NCBI GenBank assembly: GCA_905182405.1
Contig: CAJJBQ010000002.1
Location: forward strand, 248,001-312,000
From: Akkermansiaceae bacterium
GTDB lineage: Bacteria > Verrucomicrobiota > Verrucomicrobiia > Verrucomicrobiales > Akkermansiaceae
Direction: 5' to 3'
DNA length: 64,000 nt
The notes below the pieces were generated by a model. It was given only the letters and a program-made list of their open reading frames with translations. It was not told the origin of the DNA and ran no database searches. Within the stretch, counting starts at the first letter, position 1, and every line of letters starts with the position of its first letter. This document shows positions 25,553 to 35,786 of this stretch, one piece after another. Both the position numbers and the translations under genes were made by a program.

Positions 25553-26461
25553 CTAGATGGTAAGCCAGACCGATTTCAGGTAGGGAGACTCAATGAAATC
25601 TTGAGGCATTTTAGTGGATCTAATTTGAGATTCCGACGGAGCCAATTCACGGAGTTGATCTTCGAATTCTTTGGCCGTCATGCCTCGGTAGTTGTGGCAG
25701 GCAAGAATCGATCCACCTGGAGTCAGGCAGGCAAGAGCGAGCTCAAAGAGCGACGGGTAGTCCTTCTCGACCCGGAAGATTTTCCCCCTGTTGTCTCGAG
25801 AAAAGGTCGGTGGATCTAGGACGATAGCATCGAAACGACGTCCCTGTCTCGCGAAACGACGGAGCCAGTGAAAGGTGTCGCCCTTGCAGTAATAGTGCTC
25901 AGCTGGATCCATCTCGTTGAGGCGGAAGTTCTCACGGGACCAATCGAGATAAACTTGTGAAAGATCGAGAGTGCTCGTGGTTGCGCCTGCTGCTGCTGCG
26001 ACGATTGAAAAGAGGCCGGTATAGGCAAAGGTGTTTAAGAGAGTTTTTCCGGGCGCCATTAATTCTCGGAGAGCAGCTCGATTATCTCGCTGATCAAGGA
26101 AGATGCCTTGGGAGTATCCCGATTGGAAAGAAAGTCGCATCTTGAGCCCGTTTTCCAGGCCCTCGAAATATTCAGGCGCCTCCTCGCCCCCAAGGTGAAC
26201 GGGGGACTCTTTCTGGTGCTGATCCAGCCGCTTCCAATAGAGCGATCTTGGCGCTCGATGAAGTAATTCGACTTTGAGTTCCTGTGACAATGAGGGCCCT
26301 TGAGACGAGATAAGCCAATGCCCACCGAGTGTTTCAAGATAGATACCGGGAAAATCGTCACCTTCACCATCGATCAATCTAACAAGATCGTTATTCGGAG
26401 AGAGTAAGGACTTGCGTTTTGCAAAGGCGGAATCAAGTAATTGACTAAGGCGAGGGGTGGA
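25553..26461 (-). CDS. Class I SAM-dependent methyltransferase, RlmI-like
   Basis: About 302 residues from MSTPRLSQLLDSAF. A central region (IFLDQRDNRAALRELMAPGKTLLNTFAYTG) enters a Rossmann SAM site; FDAIVLDPPTFSR is motif IV, with CHNYRGMT following. This matches the RlmI/YccW 23S rRNA m5C methyltransferase family, but the N-terminal PUA domain of RlmI is not evident. Its 5' end faces the phosphohexomutase gene across only about 34 bases, so both promoters must lie in or near coding DNA. Confidence 0.85.
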   Translation of the reverse strand, partial: STPRLSQLLDSAFAKRKSLLSPNNDLVRLIDGEGDDFPGIYLETLGGHWLISSQGPSLSQELKVELLHRAPRSLYWKRLDQHQKESPVHLGGEEAPEYFEGLENGLKMRLSFQSGYSQGIFLDQRDNRAALRELMAPGKTLLNTFAYTGLFSIVAAAAGATTSTLDLSQVYLDWSRENFRLNEMDPAEHYYCKGDTFHWLRRFARQGRRFDAIVLDPPTFSRDNRGKIFRVEKDYPSLFELALACLTPGGSILACHNYRGMTAKEFEDQLRELAPSESQIRSTKMPQDFIESPYLKSVWLTI

Positions 26462-26495
26462 CATCTGGCGCGCATCTCTTAGCATCTCATCACCA

Positions 26496-28421
26496 ATGAG
26501 CGAATGGAAATCCTTACTTGATCAGGCAGTCACTGATGGTGACCTTTCTTTAACCTCCTGTGAAAATATAGAGCTCTACCTTGCTGGCACAAGCTCTCCA
26601 GTAGGAGAAACCGCAATTATTGAGCTGGTTGAGCAGTCTGCATGGCAGGAGCTTGATGACCGTTTTTTTAAGACTCTTGCCTTTGGGACTGGAGGGCTCC
26701 GCGGCCGGACGATTGGTCGGATGGTCACCAAGGCTGAGGAAGGGAATGGTGGGCCGCTTGAGCGTCCTGAACATCCTTGCGTGGGGACGGCGACAATGAA
26801 CTTCTTCAACCTCAAACGAGCAATGCTGGGGATGGTGACCTATCTTTTGAAAACTTGGAGCGGGGAAAAGCGACCGTCCATCGTGATCGGTCATGATTCC
26901 CGTCATTTTTCGCGCGACTTCGCTGAGACCTGCGCCAAGGTCTGTAATGAACTCGGGGTAAATGCTTACCTTTTCGAAGCGGAACGAGCGACGCCTGAAA
27001 TCTCTTTTGCGATTCGCGAGCTCCGGGCAGACGCGGGTGTCTGTCTCACCGCGAGTCACAATCCGGCGCACGATAATGGCTTTAAAGCTTACTTCTCGCA
27101 GGGCTCCCAGATCGTTGAACCAGCTGCGACTGGAATCATTTCTGAGGTGAACGCGCTCACCAGTGATAAATACGAGCCGAAGCCGGAGAGCGAGCAGGGT
27201 CAGTTGGTCGTGCTAGGCGAGGAAATGGACCGCACTTACATGGGGCGCCTCAGGAGCGTTCTCCTTCAACCCTCCTTGCTTAATGGTAAGAAGGCGAAGA
27301 TTGTCTATACCAACCTTCATGGAACCGGAGGGGTGATTATCGTGCCCATGCTCCGCGAAATGGGCTTCGAGGTTCTTACTGTCCCTGAACAAGATGGGCC
27401 CGATGGCCGTTTTCCCACGGTCGAATCACCCAATCCTGAAAATGCTCCCGCGCTCGCCATGGGAATCGCCCTTGCTGAAAAAGAAGGAGCTGATGCGGTT
27501 ATCGGTACTGATCCTGATTGCGATCGCATGGGCGTCGCGGTGAGAAATGGCGCGGGTAAAATGGAGCTACTGACCGGTAACCAGATTGGCTCCCTGATCG
27601 GATGGTATCGCATCAAGACGATGTTCGATCTCGGTTGGCTCAGGGAGAGTAATCGCAGTCGTGCTGTGCTCATTAAAACGCTAGTAACGACTGAACTGCA
27701 GTCCAAGATCGCCAGCAAATTCGGCATCAGCGTCGTGAACACTCTAACGGGCTTCAAGTTCATCGGCGAAAAGCTCGCGAAGTATGAAGCTGTTATCCCC
27801 ACGGACAAAAAGGGCAATTACCGCAGCTTATCCGAAGAGGAGAGTCGTAAGATTCGCCTCGAATACTCCAAGTTCTTCGTCTTCGGCGGGGAAGAAAGTT
27901 ACGGCTACCTTGGTTCTGATTTCGTGAGGGACAAGGACGGTAATGCTTCGGCAGTAATGTTCGCCGAACTCGCGGCGTATGCCATGAGCGAGGGCACCAC
28001 GATCAGCGGACTTCGTGATCAAATTTGGAAAGAGTATGGCGTGCACCTTGAGCAGGGTAAATCGATCGTGATGGAAGGAAGTGCCGGAGCTCAAAAAATC
28101 GCAGCGCTGGTCGAATCTTACAGTTCAAATCCTCCCGAGGAAATTGATGGAGCTAAATGCGTCGACGTTAAAAATTACGCAGAGGGCGGGTTTTACGACG
28201 AGGAGGGCGACGAGCTTCCGGCCGCAGATATGCTCTTTGTCGAACTCGATGACGGCCGTCGTTTCGCCGTGCGTCCCTCTGGAACCGAGCCAAAGATTAA
28301 ATACTACCTCTTTGGAGAATCCGCGCCTGGAGATGTCGCCACCGGCAAGGCTCAAGTCACTGCTGCCCTCGACTCTCTATGGGCCGCCGCCGAAAAAGAC
28401 GCCTACAAGCGCATGGGCTAA
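26496..28421 (+). CDS. Alpha-D-phosphohexomutase (phosphoglucomutase/phosphomannomutase family)
   Basis: About 641 residues from MSEWKSLLDQAV. All four superfamily signatures are present: active-site serine loop LTASHNPAHDNGFKAYF, metal loop IGTDPDCDRMGVA, sugar-binding loop FGGEESYGYLGSDF and phosphate-binding loop RPSGTEPKIKYYLFGE. The length and the N-terminal GTGGLRGRTIGRM segment fit the long PgcA-type phosphoglucomutases. It interconverts hexose 1- and 6-phosphates. lnt follows after 2 bases. Confidence 0.95.
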   Translation: MSEWKSLLDQAVTDGDLSLTSCENIELYLAGTSSPVGETAIIELVEQSAWQELDDRFFKTLAFGTGGLRGRTIGRMVTKAEEGNGGPLERPEHPCVGTATMNFFNLKRAMLGMVTYLLKTWSGEKRPSIVIGHDSRHFSRDFAETCAKVCNELGVNAYLFEAERATPEISFAIRELRADAGVCLTASHNPAHDNGFKAYFSQGSQIVEPAATGIISEVNALTSDKYEPKPESEQGQLVVLGEEMDRTYMGRLRSVLLQPSLLNGKKAKIVYTNLHGTGGVIIVPMLREMGFEVLTVPEQDGPDGRFPTVESPNPENAPALAMGIALAEKEGADAVIGTDPDCDRMGVAVRNGAGKMELLTGNQIGSLIGWYRIKTMFDLGWLRESNRSRAVLIKTLVTTELQSKIASKFGISVVNTLTGFKFIGEKLAKYEAVIPTDKKGNYRSLSEEESRKIRLEYSKFFVFGGEESYGYLGSDFVRDKDGNASAVMFAELAAYAMSEGTTISGLRDQIWKEYGVHLEQGKSIVMEGSAGAQKIAALVESYSSNPPEEIDGAKCVDVKNYAEGGFYDEEGDELPAADMLFVELDDGRRFAVRPSGTEPKIKYYLFGESAPGDVATGKAQVTAALDSLWAAAEKDAYKRMG

Positions 28422-28423
28422 TA

Positions 28424-30145
28424 ATGCAACGTTTTTTGAAAATACTCGGAGCGCTTGCGAGTGGATGCGCGCTCTCTCTTTGCTTCGAGCCTTTTCAACA
28501 AGGCTGGCTCGTTTGGGGCTGGCTTTGGATCCTGTTGCCGATCTTGTGGACGACAAAAGGAAAGTGGCGCCGCCTTAAAGGCTTTGGATATGGTTACCTG
28601 AGCGGTTTTTCTTTCTGGTTGATCAACATGAAGTGGATTTGGACCGTCACTGGATTGGGTGCGGTCACGATAGCGCTCTATCTTGCGCTCTATTTTGGAG
28701 CTTTTGGGGCCTTTGCTGCGGTTTCAGGAAACCCGTGGCGAAAGGAAGCAAAGCTTGCCAAGACCGTCCCTCAGCGCTTTCAAGAAATGTCGCGAAGCTT
28801 GGCTTACGCTGCCGTTCTCGGTGGTTTGTGGTGTGGTCTGGAGTGGATCCGTGGCTGGATGCTCACTGGCTTTGGCTGGAATGGCTTGGGAGTCGCCTTT
28901 TCAAACAGTCTCATGCTGGCCCAGAATGCTGAATTCGTCGGCGTAATTGGTTTATCGTTTCTTCCAGTGTTTTTCAGCGCCGTCGTGGTGCAGGTCGGAA
29001 GACGCTTTTACCAGCAAAGCGTTCTTGGCGGGGTGAAGATACTTCACTGGGATTTTGCCACTGCGATGCTCGTCATTATGGCAACTTTTACGCTCGGAAC
29101 CTTCCGTTTTACGACGGTGATTGGGAGTGAAAAGATCAAGGCCAAAGTTCTTCTGATTCAGCAGAATATCCCCCAGAAAGCGGGTCAGATACAGTGGTCC
29201 GCACAAGACATCGTGGATGGCTTTATTGAACTGACGGAAGACACACTTGAAAGAATCGACAATCAAACCATCGAAGACCTCAAAAATGTGGGAGAGGAAG
29301 TGATCGTCTCAGGCCAACGCCCCGATTTAGTGCTTTGGCCTGAAGCCTGTCTCCCGGAGTGGTTTTATCTGGATGAGGAAGGGCGGCCTGTCGGGGGACC
29401 AGCGATTGAGAGCATCCTTAAATACATCGTTTCTATCGGAGACTTCACTCTAATCACTGGGATTAACGAAATTGAAGGGAATCCTGAAGACCCCTCTGCT
29501 CGATTCTACAATTCTCTTCTCGCGCTTGATTCGGATGGAATAAGACAGTCCTTCAAGAAACATCATCTCGTTTACTTTGGTGAAGCCATCCCTAATATTC
29601 AGTTTCTCAGAGATCTTTACGAAGAAACCACTGGCGTTCCCTTCGGTGGAGGACTCACACCGGGACAAGACTTCGATCCTCTGACCCTCAAACTGCGCGG
29701 CGTTGATATCGGGCTCATTCCTTCTGTTTGTTTCGAGGATACCGTCCCGCGGCTTGCTCGAAAGTTCGTCCGTCCGGAGCCTCAATTGATTGTGAATATC
29801 ACTAATGATGGCTGGTTTCAGGAAAGCGAAGGGGCAGCGCAGCACTTTCAAAACTCTCTTTTCCGGAGCATTGAACTCAGAAGGCCCATGCTTCGCTGCG
29901 CGAACCAAGGCGTTACCTCTGTAATTTCCATGGTGGGCTCAACCTTCGATCCTGTCACTGCCGAGGATCGGCGTTTAGTCAACGGAGAGGGGAGTCATTT
30001 TCACCGGGGAGCGCTTCTTGCAAACGTCTATCTTCCTACTGATAACGCCGTGACTCTCTATTCGCGTTGGGGCGATTGGTTTGCTGTGACAGGACTTGTC
30101 ATCGGATTTCTTTGGAGTCTTGCGCTCCGTTTCGCAATTTGCTGA
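28424..30145 (+). CDS. lnt: Apolipoprotein N-acyltransferase
   Basis: About 573 residues. The N-terminal half has several membrane helices (LGALASGCALSLCFEPF, LVWGWLWILLPILW). The C-terminal half is a nitrilase domain with the catalytic triad visible: Glu in VLWPEACLPEWF, Lys in FKKHHLVYFGEAIP and Cys in SVCFEDTVPR. Lnt adds the third acyl chain to lipoproteins in the inner membrane. The start ATG is 2 bases after the upstream stop; a longer overlapping start would add an unlikely basic leader. Confidence 0.95.
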   Translation: MQRFLKILGALASGCALSLCFEPFQQGWLVWGWLWILLPILWTTKGKWRRLKGFGYGYLSGFSFWLINMKWIWTVTGLGAVTIALYLALYFGAFGAFAAVSGNPWRKEAKLAKTVPQRFQEMSRSLAYAAVLGGLWCGLEWIRGWMLTGFGWNGLGVAFSNSLMLAQNAEFVGVIGLSFLPVFFSAVVVQVGRRFYQQSVLGGVKILHWDFATAMLVIMATFTLGTFRFTTVIGSEKIKAKVLLIQQNIPQKAGQIQWSAQDIVDGFIELTEDTLERIDNQTIEDLKNVGEEVIVSGQRPDLVLWPEACLPEWFYLDEEGRPVGGPAIESILKYIVSIGDFTLITGINEIEGNPEDPSARFYNSLLALDSDGIRQSFKKHHLVYFGEAIPNIQFLRDLYEETTGVPFGGGLTPGQDFDPLTLKLRGVDIGLIPSVCFEDTVPRLARKFVRPEPQLIVNITNDGWFQESEGAAQHFQNSLFRSIELRRPMLRCANQGVTSVISMVGSTFDPVTAEDRRLVNGEGSHFHRGALLANVYLPTDNAVTLYSRWGDWFAVTGLVIGFLWSLALRFAIC

Positions 30146-30199
30146 GTTCGTGCCTTTGCACCGCTTGCCGAATGAGGCGTAATCTGCCAAGTTCTCTGC

Positions 30200-31246
30200 G
30201 TGCAGAGTGACGTCAGAGCAGTCCTTCAGTATATTCCCTCTTTCCGGGGGAATATTTTCGTCGTTGTTCTGAATGGAGGGCAAATGACGGAGCTAGCTCT
30301 CGCTGAGGCACTCCTTGATTTGAGTGCTCTTCTTCAGATTGGTGTTCGAGTTGTGGTTATTTCGACAGGGAATGGAGAGGCGGAAATTTCGCAACGCTTG
30401 GTCGATGGAGAGCTGAAATGGGGATGCTCGTCGATGGATACGCCGGAGCACACCCTAGAAGTCCTAAATCGAGGGCAGCTAGTGCTGATCAACGTTCCAG
30501 GAGCGGAACCACTTGATGATCGTATTGTTTCCTTTGGACGAGAACTCGGTGCGTCGAAATTGATCTCACTGTTGGATCAACCTATTCACACCGAAGGAAT
30601 AACCCTGCACGCGATCTCCAGAGAGACTGCAAGGAATTGGGAAGGAGACAGAAAGGAACTTTTCGCTGCGGCCGCCGGGGCTTGCGATCGGGGAATTCCG
30701 AGAATCCATCTCCTGGACGCTACCCGGCAGGGTGTCCTCATGGACGAGCTTTTCTCAAACGAAGGAGTTGGGGTGATGATTCACTCGGATGATTATTTGA
30801 GCATCCGCCCTATTACTTCGGAGGATATTCCTGAGCTATTGGCGATGATTGGACGTTCGATTCGAGACGCTTTCCTCGTTCCTAGGTCTTACGAAGAAAT
30901 CGAAAGCTCGCTCGATGAATTCCTCGTCCTTACGATCGACGATAACGTCGTTGGTTGTATCGCTTTGCATCAATATTCGGAAGGCTGCGGTGAAGTAGCC
31001 TGTCTCTATGTCAAACAAAGCCATGGCACAGAGGGATACGGGAGACTTCTTGTGCACGCGGCAGAAATGCGCGCAAAAAAACTAAGGCTATCTTCGGTCT
31101 TTGCTCTCAGCACGAGGGCCGTTGACTACTTTACCAAACAGCTCGGCTATCAGCTGATCGATGTTTCAGAAATCCCTGAGAGTCGGCAGGCTAGACTAGG
31201 GGAAAGCAGCCGGGGCTCTCTCGTCGTTCGAAAGATACTCGATTAA
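30200..31246 (+). CDS. argA: N-acetylglutamate synthase-like protein (kinase-fold plus GNAT)
   Basis: 348 residues, GTG start at the family-typical N-terminus VLQYIPSFRGNIFVVVLNGGQM (E. coli ArgA has RGKTFVIMLGGEA). An amino-acid-kinase-like domain covers about 1-195 and a GNAT acetyltransferase domain about 200-348, with the acetyl-CoA motif KQSHGTEGYGRLLVHAAE. It acetylates glutamate to start arginine synthesis; the kinase-like part usually binds arginine for feedback. It is shorter than E. coli ArgA (443), mainly in the kinase-like part. Converges on the DUF4340 gene. Confidence 0.82.
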   Translation: MQSDVRAVLQYIPSFRGNIFVVVLNGGQMTELALAEALLDLSALLQIGVRVVVISTGNGEAEISQRLVDGELKWGCSSMDTPEHTLEVLNRGQLVLINVPGAEPLDDRIVSFGRELGASKLISLLDQPIHTEGITLHAISRETARNWEGDRKELFAAAAGACDRGIPRIHLLDATRQGVLMDELFSNEGVGVMIHSDDYLSIRPITSEDIPELLAMIGRSIRDAFLVPRSYEEIESSLDEFLVLTIDDNVVGCIALHQYSEGCGEVACLYVKQSHGTEGYGRLLVHAAEMRAKKLRLSSVFALSTRAVDYFTKQLGYQLIDVSEIPESRQARLGESSRGSLVVRKILD

Positions 31247-31250
31247 ATTC

Positions 31251-33467
31251 TTAGTCGATAAGATCGATGGCTAAGCCCTTCACGCTGGCAACCTCGATGA
31301 GGAAGAAATCGGGGTCCGTTGAGAGGCTTCCGTAGAAAAAGCGATTCTCTGCACCGGGCATCACTTGAGAAATTCTTAGTTCCTTTGGCGTCAACGCGAC
31401 CGATATCCCAGCATCGTTAACCTCCTCAACAATTACCGTTATGCTTAAATTTGGATTATTGAGTTGAAACTTAGCATTCTCGGCGAGGGGCCCCAGCCAT
31501 CGGTGAGTTTTAATATTCGCCAATTTTTCCAGAAGTCGGTTTGCCTTATTTGTGTTGAGACTGGCTGTGACATCCCTGCCGTCGAGCTTCGCTTTCCAGT
31601 TCTGACTGAAAAAATTGTAACTTAATTGGAGGAGAGGCTGCCCCGAACGTTGAATCAAGAGACCTTTAATTTCGAAGGGATCGATATTCCAGAGACGTTT
31701 TGCCCTCCAACGATAGTCCGTCATCGCAATCTTCGTGAGAATCTGGGGGGAAACCTCTGCGACACGGGATGTCCCAATGCGACTACTGAAAAAGTGAGTG
31801 CGTTTACCTCCCCCAAATTCCAGGGTGCTCGCGTCTGATCCGCTCCCGATGGTGATTTTCTTTGTCTCCGTGATTCCCAAAACACTGAGATCAGCAGGTT
31901 GGTTTGGAGCGGGCGTTTCCGCACGAAGGAGTGGTGCCAGTTCGGGAGCACTTTGCCCCTTTTTTAACGCCTCGTGGGTTTCCTTTGAAATTTCGGCAAT
32001 ACGCCCTGATTTCAAATGCCTCACATAGTAGTGTTCTTGTTCTCTCTGGCCGATAGCGAACTCAAGCGTCGAGTCGTCTTTGAGTTGGACTTCGATTGTC
32101 CGCATCGGTTGATCAAGGCCATAGAGAGAAAGATCCGTTGCCGCATCATCGCTAAAGCTTAAGATCTCATCACCAAAGAGTGCTTTAAAGAGAACGCCAA
32201 CTTGTTCCTCGTTTGCCGGGCCTTCGTAGCCTCTAAGAGTGGCATGCCAACGTTTAGCACGTTCATGAGGATCAAACTCCAGCGTGAGCTGCAGGTTCCG
32301 TCCTTCATGATCCTTAATCCGAAGCGAATCAATCTGAGAAACCCCAAGTGATGTCAGAGTCTTACTTCTGAGCTGATTGACATTGGTTGGGAGCTTCGCT
32401 AGGGCGGCTACGGGGAGCTTCAAAATAGCAGGTCGTTTTTGGTTGGGGCCAGTACCTATAATGGCAGAAGTAATGAGGTCTCCCGCCTTTTCCGGTGGGT
32501 AGACATAAACGGTCGTGGGCGAAGAAACACTACCGTCAGGAAGGAAAAATTTAACCCTGACAATCTGCGCGAGATTTTCCGGAGTGGGTTCAGCTAGGGT
32601 CTCGCTTGATTCGTCGTGGACTGCCACCGCCCGGAGGGTGGACAGTTCACTAATGAGTGCGTTCACCGTTTCCGGATTCGCTGCCAACTCGTAAGGTTTG
32701 GTCACGCGCCAAGACGTTTCCTTGCTTGGATTCGCGCGGGCAAGAGTAAGTTCAGAAGTACCATCATTGAGGCTAATCTCTGCCGCAAAGGCGGGCGGGC
32801 GGTAAAATACTCCATGATTCCTCAAGGACTTCAACTTGTCATCGAAAAGGCTGCGGATTCCAACGCGGCGAATTGCGGGGTTGGCCTGATCACCACAGAC
32901 GTAGAGATAGTCCCGCTGTTCTCTCTCGGCGGGCCAGATAATCACGGTCGGGAAGCTGCTCGTCTTCTCCTTTTGTGTTTTCCCGTAAAGCTCAGGCCCT
33001 TGATTATCGTCGATCACGATACTCCGCCATGCGGTATTTCGACCTAGGTTGAAATGGCAGAGTGCTCGACCACCTTTGTCGTAAAGTTGGAGTTTAATTT
33101 TGGATCCGCTGAGCCCAAATTCAGCGAGATCATCGACCTCATCGCGATCGATGACATCCTCAATCACAAGGTTGCTTGCGAAGTTAATGATGGCCTGTGC
33201 GACTAGTGGATCTGCGATATCTGCCCAAGGTTTTTGGACAACCCATGCGCCTCCAATTTTTTCAACGACCGCTTGGGTTCCATCGTGACTCAAGATTTCG
33301 ATTCGCCCTACCTCATTAGGATCGAATTGATAAACCCGATCATCCTGACCAAGTGGGGGAGCGCCGAAAAAGCGATAGAGATTACCGTCATAGGTTTGCA
33401 TTATCACCAGGCCTCCCAGGAAAAGGGCCAATATTGCGAGCAGGATAGAAGAGAAGTAGCGCATCAC
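31251..33467 (-). CDS. DUF4340-domain membrane-anchored protein
   Basis: 738 residues. An N-terminal membrane helix (SILLAILALFLGGLVIM) is followed by a long exported part made of repeated beta-rich DUF4340-type modules, visible as recurrent W-x-V/A-x-K/L segments and LxxFGLSGSKIKLQLYD, LSLYGLDQPMRTIEVQL. Such proteins are found beside GldF/GldG-like ABC proteins. The function is unknown. It ends the four-gene operon with an 9-base gap to the GldG-like gene. Confidence 0.82.
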   Translation of the reverse strand: MMRYFSSILLAILALFLGGLVIMQTYDGNLYRFFGAPPLGQDDRVYQFDPNEVGRIEILSHDGTQAVVEKIGGAWVVQKPWADIADPLVAQAIINFASNLVIEDVIDRDEVDDLAEFGLSGSKIKLQLYDKGGRALCHFNLGRNTAWRSIVIDDNQGPELYGKTQKEKTSSFPTVIIWPAEREQRDYLYVCGDQANPAIRRVGIRSLFDDKLKSLRNHGVFYRPPAFAAEISLNDGTSELTLARANPSKETSWRVTKPYELAANPETVNALISELSTLRAVAVHDESSETLAEPTPENLAQIVRVKFFLPDGSVSSPTTVYVYPPEKAGDLITSAIIGTGPNQKRPAILKLPVAALAKLPTNVNQLRSKTLTSLGVSQIDSLRIKDHEGRNLQLTLEFDPHERAKRWHATLRGYEGPANEEQVGVLFKALFGDEILSFSDDAATDLSLYGLDQPMRTIEVQLKDDSTLEFAIGQREQEHYYVRHLKSGRIAEISKETHEALKKGQSAPELAPLLRAETPAPNQPADLSVLGITETKKITIGSGSDASTLEFGGGKRTHFFSSRIGTSRVAEVSPQILTKIAMTDYRWRAKRLWNIDPFEIKGLLIQRSGQPLLQLSYNFFSQNWKAKLDGRDVTASLNTNKANRLLEKLANIKTHRWLGPLAENAKFQLNNPNLSITVIVEEVNDAGISVALTPKELRISQVMPGAENRFFYGSLSTDPDFFLIEVASVKGLAIDLID

Positions 33468-33476
33468 TTTTCAGGG

Positions 33477-35042
33477 TTACGCACGGCGGGTGCTCCAGAC
33501 AAAGAGAGAGATCAGCAAAAAGCCAATTGGGATGAAGAAAATAATGATGTTTTGGAGCCAACTAATTTCGCTGGGAATGAGATTGAGTTTTCTTCGTTCT
33601 AATCCACGGGGACCAATTCCCATTAGCTCCTCGCGACCGAGTAGCCAATGCGTCGAGTTCTTAACGAAATCCAATTGCTCGCTATTCATCCGCTCGGGGT
33701 CCAAGAAATCGCTCGTGGAAAGGATCATCATTTTCGAAACCGTTTCCTCAATCTTATCAAGGTTGGCATTTCCTTTGATGACTCCCGCGCCAATAAAGAG
33801 AGGTCCAGGGTAGTCTGAGGAATCATCAAAACTTGGATCAGGCTGCTTATAGTCAACTTCGCCCCAAAAACCCGGCGCGGTCTCAATCACTGCGAAGCAG
33901 CGGATTCCCTGTGTCACAAGATCTTCCGCGCCTTCCCGGATTTCCAAACTAGAAACACGACCTTCAAAACGGGTGGCCTTTCCTTCGAGAGAGACCGTGA
34001 CACTGTTTACCGGAGCGTTCACCGAGAAAAGTGCTTGAACTTGACTGTCGGTGCGACCGTTCGTGACTTTTAAAATACGATCATCACGGCGGGTGACACC
34101 ATGTTTTCGAAAGAAAGATCGGAGATTGGTGAGGTCCGCAGAGGGATCGAGAAAGGCTAAAATCGACGAGCTTGGTCTCTTCCAATATTCTTTCACGACA
34201 GCGAGTTCCTTATCGGTGAGATCATACTGCGGAGCTGCAAAAACAACTCCTTCCGCATTCTCGGGAATCTTATTAATTTCTGAAATTCTGATGGGCGCAA
34301 GAAAGACGTTGAGACGTCCCATCGTCTCGGACAAAACTTGACTGGGATTTACTGAGGCAGTGGCATCGAGGTCATTCTTATCGGAAATCAAATACATGAC
34401 TCGTGGACGCGGTTCGATTGCCGCCTGCAGATAGGAGGTTAGCATTTCCTCGTCTTGGTAACCGATCACCCGGCGTTGCTTATTCTCATCGGAGCGCATC
34501 ACCAGCATGTCTTCAACTCTGACAAAACTCAGTCCGGCATTCGGTGATGTGGGATCAAGCGGTGGGCTTAATCGACCGTCGATGATGAAGATATCATCGC
34601 TGAATAGCTGATCAGCTAGCAAGTCGCTGTAATTATTAGCGACCTCCAAGGAGCGATCTTGATCTCGAATGGGATCAAGGTAATCAACATCGAGCTTTCC
34701 CTCAGCCAGTCGTTCATACTCTTCGATCAAAGTTCGCAAGCGCGCGTAATGCGTGGAGTTTTTCCGCAACGCCGCGATTACTTTCACAGGCTCTTCGCGA
34801 TCCTGAAGCTGTGATGACTTTAAAAGGCTGGTAGTCTGTTCCGATAGGGTGAATTGCGAGGTCTTCGTCAGATCCATCCGCTCATGATGGAGAATTCCTA
34901 TATAAAAGGCGCTCATTAGAATCACAACAGCGAGGAGAAGTTGAATGGCAACACGAGAGCCCGTTCCGACCCTCGTAATTGGGGTGGGTGGGGGAGCCAT
35001 CTCGGAGAGATTTGTTTTAGGATCTTCATTCATGGCTTCCAA
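33477..35042 (-). CDS. GldG-like ABC-associated auxiliary protein
   Basis: 521 residues with one membrane helix at each end (AIQLLLAVVILMSAFYIGIL near residue 40 and WLQNIIIFFIPIGFLLISLFVW at the end). Between them is the ABC-type uncharacterised auxiliary domain (LYVIGRL-type fold) with YRDQEMLTSYL-like context and AEGVVFAAPQYDLTDKELAVVKEYW. Its start overlaps the permease gene stop by 13 bases. In Bacteroidetes, GldG works with GldA and GldF for gliding; in other phyla homologues lack a known role. Confidence 0.85.
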   Translation of the reverse strand: MEAMNEDPKTNLSEMAPPPTPITRVGTGSRVAIQLLLAVVILMSAFYIGILHHERMDLTKTSQFTLSEQTTSLLKSSQLQDREEPVKVIAALRKNSTHYARLRTLIEEYERLAEGKLDVDYLDPIRDQDRSLEVANNYSDLLADQLFSDDIFIIDGRLSPPLDPTSPNAGLSFVRVEDMLVMRSDENKQRRVIGYQDEEMLTSYLQAAIEPRPRVMYLISDKNDLDATASVNPSQVLSETMGRLNVFLAPIRISEINKIPENAEGVVFAAPQYDLTDKELAVVKEYWKRPSSSILAFLDPSADLTNLRSFFRKHGVTRRDDRILKVTNGRTDSQVQALFSVNAPVNSVTVSLEGKATRFEGRVSSLEIREGAEDLVTQGIRCFAVIETAPGFWGEVDYKQPDPSFDDSSDYPGPLFIGAGVIKGNANLDKIEETVSKMMILSTSDFLDPERMNSEQLDFVKNSTHWLLGREELMGIGPRGLERRKLNLIPSEISWLQNIIIFFIPIGFLLISLFVWSTRRA

Positions 35043-35782
35043 CGTCGGTAGTCCAACAAGTGATGAGTAATGAAAAGTGTAAAGCTGGTGGTTGTAAGAT
35101 AATAAATAATGGGCCGAGTATCGATCAGGCCACGGGAGAAGGTCGCGAGATGTTCTCGAGATGAGATGAAACTAAAGAAGGGAGCTGCATCGATCTGATC
35201 TCCATAGAAGAAGGTGATTAACCCGAGGAGAAAGTGAACGAAGAGGATTCCCACACAAACGACTCCGGCAATAATTTGGCTCGAAGTAAGGCACGATGCC
35301 AAACAACCGAAGGCGATAAACAGTGCTCCCATAAGCGCCAGAATCGAGAATACCCCAACTAACTCTCCGCTGGAAAAGGGAGGGGGGACGTTAGTGATAA
35401 TGGTGAAGAGTTTAAAGTGAAAAAAGGCAGGTATCCACAGAATCAGATAAGTAACATACGATGCAAAATACTTGGAAAGCACCACGTGCCAAGTTTTCAC
35501 CGGGGCGGTGAGGAGGCCTTCAAGAGTTCCCGCCCGGCTCTCTTCAGAGAAGAGACGCATCGTAAGAACAGGGAAGAGGAACAGGAAATAGAACCAAAAG
35601 GTGGGCGCCTGAAAGGTCGCGAAGACGAGGCTTTCAGACCGGGGAGAGTCCAAGAAGCCTTTCATTGTCGTAGAGAGCGAGAGAGCCTGCATGAGTGCTG
35701 CAAACCCACAGATCAACCAGCCAAAAGGCGATAGAAAGTAGGATTTAAGCTCTTTGAAAAAGAGAATTCGGAAGGTGCGCAT
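35030..35782 (-). CDS. ABC-2 type permease (GldF-like)
   Basis: 250 residues with about six hydrophobic segments (FGWLICGFAALMQALSL, FYFLFLFPVLTMRLFSEE, GVFSILALMGALFIAFGCLASCL, IIAGVVCVGILFVHFLLGLITFF). The segment LTMRLFSEESRAGTLEGLLTAPV is the conserved ABC-2 family loop. It forms the membrane channel for the adjacent ATPase (4-base gap) and overlaps the GldG-like gene by 13 bases. Confidence 0.9.
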   Translation of the reverse strand: MRTFRILFFKELKSYFLSPFGWLICGFAALMQALSLSTTMKGFLDSPRSESLVFATFQAPTFWFYFLFLFPVLTMRLFSEESRAGTLEGLLTAPVKTWHVVLSKYFASYVTYLILWIPAFFHFKLFTIITNVPPPFSSGELVGVFSILALMGALFIAFGCLASCLTSSQIIAGVVCVGILFVHFLLGLITFFYGDQIDAAPFFSFISSREHLATFSRGLIDTRPIIYYLTTTSFTLFITHHLLDYRRWKP

Positions 35783-35786
35783 CTGA